A program made the translations under genes and the position numbers. From Thalassotalea sp. HSM 43 (lineage in GTDB: Bacteria; Pseudomonadota; Gammaproteobacteria; Enterobacterales; Alteromonadaceae), in NCBI RefSeq assembly GCF_004752005.1, contig NZ_CP038493.1, positions 3,620,302-3,684,301 on the forward strand: DNA of 64,000 nt, in the 5' to 3' direction. Of the stretch, positions 17,489 through 25,279 are shown piece after piece. Under the pieces are notes generated by a model. The model was not told the DNA's origin and did not search any database. It saw nothing but the letters and a program-made list of their open reading frames with translations. Within the stretch, counting starts at the first letter, position 1, and each line of letters starts with the position of its first letter.

Positions 17489-18019
17489 TTACTCATTAGC
17501 ATAACCACTGCCAATGGCGCTAAACGGAAGCTCTAATTCAAGTTCCGGCACTTCGCGGGCTATCCAGGCGACAAAGGTATTGCTGTTGGGGCCAGGGAAA
17601 ACACTGTATTCATCTGCCCATGGGTAAGTTTCAATGGCTTTCTTGATCTTAGGGATCAGCTCGGTTGCTCGGTCGCCCTTAATCGATAGCAATAGCTCAG
17701 GCTTAGAACCGTACCAATACCTATCAGGGGTCTCGGTGTTAAATTCACGGATGGCCGAAAGGCCACGTCTGACTTGCCAACCTACCACTTCAAAGACGGT
17801 ATATTCATTGGCATCTTTATCCTTTATCGCCACCCAAGGATGCACCGCAAACCAGCCGCGCCAACTAAACGCATCCGCCGCATATACTTCTATGATTGCT
17901 CGATTTTCTTCACTCGGTAATGCAGCGATACCGGCAGGTTCTCGACTTGCCGTTCGCCAATCGCTATTGGCACAAGCGGTTAACGAGAAAAGAAGGATAA
18001 ATACAATACATTGTTGCAA
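17489..18019 (-). CDS. DUF3750-like lipoprotein, possibly C-terminally short
   Basis: This 176-residue protein has a lipoprotein signal (LTAC, Cys16). The body has the DUF3750-like pattern EVYAADAFSWRGWFAVHPWVAIKDKDANEYTVFEVVGW, DRYWYGSKPELLLSIKG, and YPWADEYSVFPGPNSNTFVAWIAREVPELELELPFSAIG. As I remember the family, proteins continue well past the 'P..AIGKDY' point, while this one stops six residues later. It could therefore be a short or truncated member. The function is unknown. The gene lies next to the inverted duplication at 18.16-18.67 kb. Confidence 0.72.
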   Translation of the reverse strand: MQQCIVFILLFSLTACANSDWRTASREPAGIAALPSEENRAIIEVYAADAFSWRGWFAVHPWVAIKDKDANEYTVFEVVGWQVRRGLSAIREFNTETPDRYWYGSKPELLLSIKGDRATELIPKIKKAIETYPWADEYSVFPGPNSNTFVAWIAREVPELELELPFSAIGSGYANE

Positions 18020-18155
18020 CTTAAAGCTCCTGCAGATTTGTTCAAACGCCTTTTAAATTCTAGATGAATTCACTGCGGATAGACATATTATAAGGCTGAA
18101 CGTTCAAAGACGTGTTATAGATATCAAGTAAAACACTATTTTATTAACAAAAGCA

Positions 18156-18299
18156 TAACAACACACTTTTGCAGTGTTTTACATTTCATTAACGGTATTT
18201 TTTAAGGAAAAGTTTACTATTAAACACAGTTAACTTTTCATAGTTTTCCTCCCTGAAATGCAAATTTTTTCGCCCCACTCTTTAGTGGGGCTTTTTTTT
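18156..18299 (+). repeat. Putative sRNA-encoding repeat, copy 9 (inverted)
   Basis: This is the only copy on the plus strand. It starts TAACAACACACTTTTGCAGTG, has a TACTAT -10-like box, CAGTTAACTTTTCATAG, TTTTCCTCCCTGAAATGC, and the hairpin GCCCCACTCTTTAGTGGGGC (18272-18291) with eight T. It faces the dbpA pseudogene exactly as copy 8 faces dbpA. Upstream is a divergent gene, so no host transcript would feed it from behind. Confidence 0.88.
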
Positions 18300-18325
18300 A
18301 GCTAATGAATGCGTAATTGCTGGCT

Positions 18326-18672
18326 CTGTGGTGACTCGCTAATTTTTCGTACCCTAAAATTACGCCCTTTCATTTTGCCTTCGCTAATGGTTTTTACCGC
18401 AAGATTAGCAAGATTAGCAATTTTGGCCTCGACCGCGATAAACGATGCAACCGCTTACACTTTGAACTTACCAATTTGTTGGTCGCTTATGTTTGGATTT
18501 GAGCATAAGCTGCCATGAATATCACCAGGGCGTAATTTACTGTTTTTACCACCCTCTATTTGCAAGGTCACCATCGTTGCTCTGACTGTTTTTTGTTTAG
18601 CACTGACTCATCAGGCAACTCTGTCAGTACAATTTCCTGTCCTTAGTATTCTTCTACACGAATAACTTTAAT
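18326..18672 (-). pseudogene. Inverted pseudogene fragment of dbpA 3' end
   Basis: The reverse complement of this stretch aligns, by eye at close to 90% identity, with the last ~330 bases of dbpA, and similarity continues past the stop into the repeat. Reading in the dbpA frame meets TAA early (GAA TAC TAA), a 1-base deletion in the run that corresponds to AACCAAAAAGCC, a 9-base duplication (GCTAATCTT twice), a GTG TAA stop, and loss of the original TAG. It encodes only what was the RNA-binding domain and cannot be functional. It marks a duplication plus inversion from 14.8-15.3 kb. Confidence 0.88.
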
Positions 18673-18762
18673 AGAAAGCATCTAAAAATAAAAATTCATT
18701 TGTCTAATTCCTATAACTACACTAAATTGAATCAAGTCAACAACTTAAGTTAGGGAAGAATA

Positions 18763-20904
18763 ATGAAAAAATTTGCTTTGTTGCTACTGCCTGTTTATTT
18801 GACGGGCTGTAGTGTCGATAACGAAGAAGCTGAACAATCCGTAGCACAAGAGGTTAAAGTGGCCGCTCCTGTCGCAAAGAAAGTCCCGAAAAAAATGCAG
18901 ATTCATGGTGATGAGCGCATTGATAATTATTACTGGTTACGTGACGACACCCGTTCGGATCCAGAAATACTTGCCCATCTTCAAGCGGAAGAAGATTACG
19001 CCATGGCTAAATTGGCGCATACTCAAAAGCTGCAAGATACCCTATATGACGAGATGATCGGCCGTCTTAAAAAAGACGATTCATCGGTGCCTTATACGAA
19101 AAATGGTTATACCTATCAAAGTAAATTTGTCACAGGCGGTGAGTACCGTATATACAGCCGAGTGAAACAGGGCGAAAGCGAAGAACAGGTATTGCTTGAT
19201 GCCAATGTACTGGCCGAAGGTAAAGATTACTATGCCAATGGCAGTGTCGAAGTCAGCCCAGACAATAGTTTATTAGCTTATTCTGAAGATATGGTCAGTC
19301 GTCGTATTTATACGATTAAATTTAAAAACCTCGACACCGGCGATATGCTCAGTGATGAATTAACCGGTACAAACGGGCAAATCATTTGGGCAAATGATTC
19401 GAAAACGGTGTTTTATATCCGCAAAGACCCAACGACCTTGCTTGGTTATCAGGTTTATCGTCATACATTAGGTACATCTCAAGATGATGACGTACTTATG
19501 TACGAAGAAACCGACAAGTCATTCTATACCTGGATTGGTAAATCGCTGGATAATCAATACATTGAGATTTTTCACAACAGCACCGTAAGCCTTGGCGTGT
19601 CATTACTTGATGCAAATAATCCACAAGGCGAGTTTAAGGTCGCACACGCGATAGAGCGCGACTTAGAATACAGCGTGCAACCTCACGGTGACCAGTTTTA
19701 TATTCTAACTAACTTAAATGCTAAGAATTTTAAAATTGCCAAAGTCGCTAAAGCCGATGTTGCTGACAAGAGTAAATGGCAGGACGTTGTTGAACATCGT
19801 GACGACACCTTAATCAGTGACATGTTAGTACTAAATGACGCCTTGGTTTATGTGCAACGGGAAAATGGTTTGATGGGCATGAGAGTGATGGATTTAAATA
19901 CTAACAAGGTTGCCCCTGTTGAATTTGATGAATCTTTATACTCGGTGTACCTGCATACCAACGTCGATTTTAATGCACAACAAGTGCGTGTTGGTTATCA
20001 AAGTATGACCACACCTCGCTCTGTTTATGACATCAGTTTGGATTTAACCTCCATTGACCTTAAGAAACAAGATGAGGTACTTGGTGGTTATGACGCTAAG
20101 CAATATCATTCTGAGCGCATTATGATGAAAGCCCGTGATGGCGCTGATGTGCCGGTTAGTGTGTTATACAAAAAAGACATGTTTAAAGGCGATGGCAATA
20201 ACCCGTTATTGCAATATGCTTATGGCTCGTATGGGTCAACCAATGATCCATCTTTCAGTGATTCGATAATCAGTTTGGTCGATCGAGGCTTTGTTTATGC
20301 TGTGGCGCACATACGTGGTAGCTCTATGCTAGGCCGTAAATGGTATGACGACGGCAAACTACTGCATAAAAAGAACACCTTTAATGATTTTGTTGATGTT
20401 ACCCGTGAATTGGTGAAAGGCAAGTATGGCGCACAAGACGAGATCTTTGCCTATGGCGGCAGTGCTGGTGGTTTATTAATGGGCGCGGTAATCAACCAAG
20501 CACCCGAACTCTATCGTGGCGTTGTTGCAGCGGTTCCGTTTGTCGATGTGGTTACCACCATGCTAGATGCGTCTATTCCATTGACCACAAATGAATATGA
20601 TGAGTGGGGTAATCCAAATGAGCAAGCCTATTACGAGTACATGTTGTCTTATTCACCATACGATAATGTCGAGGCCAAAGCGTACCCGAATCTATTGGTT
20701 ACAACGGGCTTGCACGACTCGCAAGTTCAATACTTTGAACCGGCTAAGTGGGTGGCGAAATTACGTGAGATGAAAACAGACGATAATGAGTTGTTGTTCC
20801 ATATAAATATGGAAGCAGGCCATGGTGGTGTTTCCGGTCGTTATAAACGTTATAAAGACCGTGCTCTGGTATTCGCATTTATGCTGGATTTGCTGTCGCA
20901 ATAA
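18763..20904 (+). CDS. Oligopeptidase B-like S9 peptidase, lipoprotein
   Basis: This 713-residue S9A peptidase has a lipoprotein signal (LTGC, Cys16), so it is envelope-anchored, unlike the cytoplasmic OpdB of enterics. The N-terminal part ([23 protein letters not shown]) is the classic start of the prolyl oligopeptidase propeller domain. The C-terminal hydrolase shows GGSAGG (Ser567), GLHDSQV (Asp652) and AGHGG (His687), with the OpdB-like segment [17 protein letters not shown]. Substrates are probably short peptides cut after basic residues. The ribosome-binding site is AGGGAAGA. A strong terminator follows. The promoter region lies next to the dbpA pseudogene. Confidence 0.92.
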   Translation: [713 protein letters not shown]

Positions 20905-20940
20905 ATACGCTATTCTCTAGTTGATTTTTCGCCAGTCATT

Positions 20941-20973
20941 AAAAAGCGCTATCAAAAAGATAGCGCTTTTTTT
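20941..20973. terminator. Bidirectional intrinsic terminator
   Basis: AAAAAGCGCTATC-AAAAA-GATAGCGCTTTTTTT lies between the convergent oligopeptidase and Na/Pi transporter genes and can serve both. Confidence 0.9.
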
Positions 20974-21017
20974 ATCTGTGACGTGAAAGGCCTTGTATGC
21001 GTTAAAATATCTAACCG

Positions 21018-22802
21018 CTATTCTTCATTTAATATGATCTCACGTTTAACCTGTTCTTTTTGCTCGTTGTAAACCGCATACAAGGTCTCTGCCATAGAGA
21101 TAATGTCGCTGGCTATGGTGAGTGTGTAGTTGCCGTCATTCATCAAGGATGTCGCCATATGTGCGGTGATTTTTTTATCCTGTAATAGGGTGGTGATATG
21201 ACGATAAAACTTTTGATCTATGCCTTGTATTTCCTGTTTTAAATCTTGAATCATCATCAATGCTTTTTGATCGTCATTTTCTACCCGTATCATGACGCGT
21301 ACACCGTCAAGTTCGCGAATGATGCGAGCGATCATCAGCCGCATCAAGTCATACTGCTCTTGTAAGTCTTTATTGCTGTGCACAATCGCTTGAGACATAT
21401 TTTTACGCAGGTGTTTCATCGCTTTTACCGACTCGACAATGTTTTGCGTTGCCGATCGTAACCAATGAATCGATGACGATTGCTCAACTTCCCAGGTAAA
21501 CGATGCCTTGGAAATAAACTTAATTATCTCAGAGTAAATGCCTTTTATTTCAGTTTCATAGAGACCATCAATATCAAGATCCGTTACGGTTCGGCTATTT
21601 TTTACAACCAATTCAAGATCTTTGTCTGACAGCACTTCTTCTCGATTTAAACTCAGCCCCTCACACAATACATTGGTCGATAATTGGTACATATGGGCGG
21701 TTTCCTTGCGCACCGCTTCGACTGCGGTTTCAGGGAAGTCGACAGAAATATTATGTAAATGAATGGCGCCTTTGCCTTCCACCGTTGGTTCTTTAAATAT
21801 GTTTTCTAAAAAACTGACCATTTTATTGACGAATGGCCACATGATGACCACCCCTGCGGTATTAAATAGGGTATGAAATACCGCCAGTTTTAGAGTGTAA
21901 TCGTCGTTGGCAATGCCTAAAACCTCACTAGAGTAGTTGACTGCCACTAAAAACTGTTGCAAAAAGATTATCGCAACTAAGCCCGTAACCATATTAAAGA
22001 TCAAGTGGGCTGCAGCCAGCCGTTTCCCGGGAATGGCTGCGCTCATTGCGCCGACTACGGCGGTGACGGTGGTGCCGACATTCGCACCTATGGCTAACGC
22101 AAGAGAGTTTTCATAAGTGATTTGCCCCGCAGCCAACGCGGTGATGATCAACACCATGGTGGCATGACTTGATTGCATGATCACCGTTGCCGCGATACCG
22201 ATTAAAGAGAACAACATCAAGCCGGCGAATCCTTCCATGGCAAATTGCGCTAGGTCAATGGTGTCTTTAAAGGCTTCAAAACCGGATTTCATATAGGAGA
22301 TGCCGAGAAACAAAAAACCAAGCCCGGCAAGAATAAAACCAAAGCCTTTTAAGTTCTTTTGTTTTTGCAGTAATAACACCACACCAAAAACAAGCATGGG
22401 CATAGCATAGGCGGATATCTTAACTTTAAGACCAAGTCCGGCAACCAACCAAGCTCCCGTGGTGGTACCTATGTTGGCGCCAAAAATAATACCAATGCCG
22501 GCGGCCAGACCAAGCAGTCCTGCACTTAAAAAGGAAATGGTAATAACCGAGACAAGAGAGCTCGATTGCATAATCGTGGTTGTGGCGATACCAAAGCCAA
22601 CACTCTTCCATTGCTTGTCTGTGGATTTTTTTAAAATCCGTTCCAGCGTACCGCCGGTAAACGTATTAAAGCCTTCTTCAAGAGATATCATGCCAAATAA
22701 GAAAATCGCCACACCAGCAGCTATCTCTTTAAAATCTGGGCTGATCCAAAAACCATAGGCTAGGACTAACAGAATGGTAAATATTAGAATTTTTTTAAAC
22801 AT
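21018..22802 (-). CDS. Na+/phosphate cotransporter (NptA/YjbB-like) with PhoU-like tail
   Basis: This protein of about 594 residues is predicted to move phosphate coupled to Na+ across the inner membrane. It has two inverted Na_Pi_cotrans repeats with the QSSS signature (IMQSSSLVSVITISFLSAGL) and its partner (IMQSSHATMVLIITALAAG), each followed by GANIGTT or GANVGTT. The C-terminal ~230 residues are soluble and helical, resembling PhoU. I chose ATG at 22802 (MFKKILIFTILLV); a GTG at 22829 would add nine residues. Neither has a clear ribosome-binding site. It is a single-gene unit convergent with the oligopeptidase gene. Confidence 0.9.
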   Translation of the reverse strand: MFKKILIFTILLVLAYGFWISPDFKEIAAGVAIFLFGMISLEEGFNTFTGGTLERILKKSTDKQWKSVGFGIATTTIMQSSSLVSVITISFLSAGLLGLAAGIGIIFGANIGTTTGAWLVAGLGLKVKISAYAMPMLVFGVVLLLQKQKNLKGFGFILAGLGFLFLGISYMKSGFEAFKDTIDLAQFAMEGFAGLMLFSLIGIAATVIMQSSHATMVLIITALAAGQITYENSLALAIGANVGTTVTAVVGAMSAAIPGKRLAAAHLIFNMVTGLVAIIFLQQFLVAVNYSSEVLGIANDDYTLKLAVFHTLFNTAGVVIMWPFVNKMVSFLENIFKEPTVEGKGAIHLHNISVDFPETAVEAVRKETAHMYQLSTNVLCEGLSLNREEVLSDKDLELVVKNSRTVTDLDIDGLYETEIKGIYSEIIKFISKASFTWEVEQSSSIHWLRSATQNIVESVKAMKHLRKNMSQAIVHSNKDLQEQYDLMRLMIARIIRELDGVRVMIRVENDDQKALMMIQDLKQEIQGIDQKFYRHITTLLQDKKITAHMATSLMNDGNYTLTIASDIISMAETLYAVYNEQKEQVKREIILNEE

Positions 22803-22921
22803 AGGGCGGCACCAAAATGATTGAAACACATTTACTACCGTGTGTATTTACTAAGTGTATCAGAGGTTTTTTCTTTAGCTAATCAACAACTTTGATAAAG
22901 CTGTTGCAATTATAGTTAATC

Positions 22922-22975
22922 GTGCTCGTCATTTTTTAACGTCATTTGTTTGTCTTTTACTGGTGCTCGTCATTT
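22922..22975 (+). promoter_or_regulatory. Direct repeats, candidate activator sites upstream of sigma-54 promoter
   Basis: GTGCTCGTCATTT occurs at 22922-22934 and again at 22963-22975, 41 bp apart (about four helical turns). Weaker variants (GGTTCGTCGTTT, TTTTGCTCGTTAGG) follow up to about 23018. They lie 130-200 bp upstream of the -24/-12 promoter, the usual distance for enhancer sites of sigma-54 activators. The function is inferred. Confidence 0.4.
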
Positions 22976-23100
22976 CTTTCTGGTTCGTCGTTTGTTTTCG
23001 TCACTTTTGCTCGTTAGGTTTTGGTTTTGGTTTTGCTGTGATTGTGCGTTTATTGCACTAAGCCCCATAACTTGTTGTCTGTATTGGTTATTTTAAAGTT

Positions 23101-23116
23101 TGGCACGCTTCTCGCA
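23101..23116 (+). promoter_or_regulatory. Sigma-54-type -24/-12 promoter for the S8 protease
   Basis: TGGCACG-CTTC-TCGCA matches the sigma-54 consensus TGGCACG-N4-TTGCA with a single mismatch. The GG (23102-23103) and GC (23114-23115) dinucleotides have the required 10-base gap. Transcription would start near 23127, about 28 nt before the ATG. A sigma-54 activator gene lies downstream in the same cluster. Confidence 0.7.
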
Positions 23117-23154
23117 TTGTAAAGAATACAATAATAAAAAATTATGGACAGGGC

Positions 23155-25122
23155 ATGAAATCGTTCAAATTTTTAGAAAAATCCGTTTTAAGGTCTGCGC
23201 TAATGACCTCGCTGCTCGTATTAACGGCAGCTCTCCTATACGTCGGTCACCAACATGCGGAAGAGCGTTTTTCGTATATTGTGCAAGGAGCAAGTAAGCC
23301 GACACTGGTTAATGCTGTAGAGTCAGTCGGTGGTGAAGTACTGCACAAGTACACTGTCATCCAAGCAATCTCTGCATTAATGACCGATGCTCAAGTGAAT
23401 GAGGTGCGAAACGCTCATCCTATGATTCGTTTGTTCAATGACGATAAAGTGCAATTGAGCATGGCTAATGAGCAGGACGTTGCTGCGGCAGAAGCATTCG
23501 CTAACGATAGAAATACCTATGTATCGACCCTAACTGGCGCCAGTCAGTTGCATCAAAATGGCATAACCGGTAAAGGTGTTGGTGTTGCCATCATCGATAC
23601 AGGCGTGCGTCATATGAAAAGTATCAAACAAGATACCACAGGTCATAAACGTAATTTAGTGCTGCATAATGTCTTAGGTGGTACAGATATAAAGCACGAT
23701 GAAAATGGTCACGGTACCCACGTGGCAAGTATCATTGGTAACAGTTCATATAGTTATGACAGAAATGGAAACCAAATGGCTTTCTATAATGGTGTTGCTC
23801 CTGATGCGGATTTGTTGGTTGTAAAAGCTTTCTATGAAGATGGCAGCTCAACTTACACCGAGATCTTAAAGGCCCTTGATTATGTTATCTCCCATAAAGA
23901 CCAGCATAATATCAAGGTTCTTAATCTGTCGTTCTCGGCTAATCCGCAGTCTTTTTATTGGGACGATCCTATTAATCAGGCCGTTACTTTAGCCTGGAGC
24001 AAGGGCATTACCGTGCTTGCTTCTGCAGGTAACAAAGGGTCAGATGCGATGAGTATTGGTGTGCCAGGCAATAACCCTTATGTTATTACCATTGGTGCTA
24101 GCTCAGACAATGGTACGCCTTATTTCCTTGGTGATGACATCTTGTCATCGTTCTCAAGTGCTGGCCCAACGGTCGAAGGATTTATTAAACCTGAATTAAT
24201 TGCACCGGGTAGCAAAATCCAAGGATTAATGACAGAAAATAGTTATATATACCGAAATTTCCCAGAAGCCGATACAGGCGGCAAATACATGGCACTATCT
24301 GGTACTTCTCAGTCAACAGCGGTTACCTCGGGAATTGTTGCCCTGTTGTTACAAGAAGACCCAACCCTCTCCCCGGATGATGTCAAATGCCGCCTGTTAT
24401 CGTCTGCTATTGCAGGCGCTAATTCTGAAACGGATGAATATACCTACAGTGTGTTCCAACAAGGTGCCGGTTTTGTAAATGCAGAACGTGCCGTGAATTC
24501 TGATGCTGTTGGCTGTGCCAATCGTGGCATGAACATTGAACAAACGCTAACCGCACAAACTAAGTATCAACATTACGTTGGTCCAGCACGTTACAATTTA
24601 CAAGAAGGCAAGTTTTACCTAGTCGGTAATAAAGAATACAGCTGGGATGGCACCTACGCCAGTGGTCACTTGTGGCCTGACGATGAAATCGGTGCTGATG
24701 GCCACTTATGGCCAGACGATGAAATTGGCGCAGCGGGTCACTTATGGCCAGACGATGAAATTGGCGCTGATGGTCACTTATGGCCAGATGATGAAATTGG
24801 TGCTGATGGTCACTTATGGCCAGACGATGAAATCGGTGCTGATGGTCACTTATGGCCAGACGATGAAATCGGTGCTAATGGTCATTTATGGCCAGACGAT
24901 GAAATCGGTGCAACAGGTCATTTATGGCCAGATGATGAAATCGGCGCTACCTACTATTTATGGCCGAACGACACCATTACCGCCTACGGGTATTTAAAAC
25001 TAGACGGTAAGTTCTTCACTAATGGACATTTATGGCCAGATGATGAAATAGGTGCAGACAATATCTGGTCACAGCAAAGGATTGAAAATGCGGCCATAAC
25101 CAATACTTGGTTTGTCGAATAA
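23155..25122 (+). CDS. S8 (subtilisin-like) protease with 12-residue tandem repeats
   Basis: This 655-residue secreted serine protease has an N-terminal hydrophobic segment (TSLLVLTAALLYVGHQ). A short propeptide of the I9 inhibitor type follows (FSYIVQGASKPTLVNAVE..MIRLFNDD, residues ~40-105). The peptidase domain carries IIDTGV (Asp148), NGHGTHVA (His186), SAGNKG and SGTSQS (Ser385), a complete triad. From residue ~504 the C-terminus holds eight near-perfect units GHLWPDDEIGA(D/A/N/T), two degenerate units and one final perfect unit, ending ADNIWSQQ. WPDD-type repeats probably form a surface or Ca2+-binding tail, but the role is unknown. Own terminator follows; a sigma-54-type promoter precedes. 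Confidence 0.92.
   Translation: MKSFKFLEKSVLRSALMTSLLVLTAALLYVGHQHAEERFSYIVQGASKPTLVNAVESVGGEVLHKYTVIQAISALMTDAQVNEVRNAHPMIRLFNDDKVQLSMANEQDVAAAEAFANDRNTYVSTLTGASQLHQNGITGKGVGVAIIDTGVRHMKSIKQDTTGHKRNLVLHNVLGGTDIKHDENGHGTHVASIIGNSSYSYDRNGNQMAFYNGVAPDADLLVVKAFYEDGSSTYTEILKALDYVISHKDQHNIKVLNLSFSANPQSFYWDDPINQAVTLAWSKGITVLASAGNKGSDAMSIGVPGNNPYVITIGASSDNGTPYFLGDDILSSFSSAGPTVEGFIKPELIAPGSKIQGLMTENSYIYRNFPEADTGGKYMALSGTSQSTAVTSGIVALLLQEDPTLSPDDVKCRLLSSAIAGANSETDEYTYSVFQQGAGFVNAERAVNSDAVGCANRGMNIEQTLTAQTKYQHYVGPARYNLQEGKFYLVGNKEYSWDGTYASGHLWPDDEIGADGHLWPDDEIGAAGHLWPDDEIGADGHLWPDDEIGADGHLWPDDEIGADGHLWPDDEIGANGHLWPDDEIGATGHLWPDDEIGATYYLWPNDTITAYGYLKLDGKFFTNGHLWPDDEIGADNIWSQQRIENAAITNTWFVE
24664..25059 (+). 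repeat. 36-bp coding tandem repeat (12-residue GHLWPDDEIGAx)
   Basis: Eleven consecutive 36-bp units encode the repeat. Units 1-8 and 11 encode GHLWPDDEIGA plus D, A, N or T. Units 9 and 10 are degenerate (YYLWPNDTITAY, GYLKLDGKFFTN). The near-perfect units differ mostly at third codon positions, which suggests recent expansion and possible copy-number variation between strains. Confidence 0.95.
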
Positions 25123-25131
25123 ACGAAAAAT

Positions 25132-25158
25132 AAAAAAGGCACCTCAGGTGCCTTTTTT
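25132..25158. terminator. Intrinsic terminator after the S8 protease
   Basis: AAAAAAGGCACC-TCA-GGTGCCTTTTTT starts 10 bp after the stop codon. It separates the protease transcript from the regulatory cassette downstream. Confidence 0.9.
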
Positions 25159-25279
25159 ATCGGTATTAAAATTCGCGATAAATATAGTCAAAACATAGAC
25201 GTGACAACGGATTGCGCAAGTGTTTTAATGTGATAAAGCAGTACTCCCAAAAATTATAAAAATAAACTGGGTTTAATCG

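Noticed and set aside
1281-18299. Repeats as ordinary transcription terminators only
   Set aside because: A terminator needs about 35 bp, but conservation extends ~100 bp upstream, includes a fixed -10-like box, and copies 3 and 9 have no gene to terminate. A secondary role as terminators remains possible.
1281-18299. Repeats as MITEs or insertion-sequence remnants
   Set aside because: No terminal inverted repeats or target duplications were seen, and visible copying events are tandem or segmental. This cannot be fully excluded without the whole genome.
24647-24997. 116-codon overlapping frame of MKLALMVTYGQ-type repeats
   Set aside because: It is an alternative-frame shadow of the S8 protease repeat.
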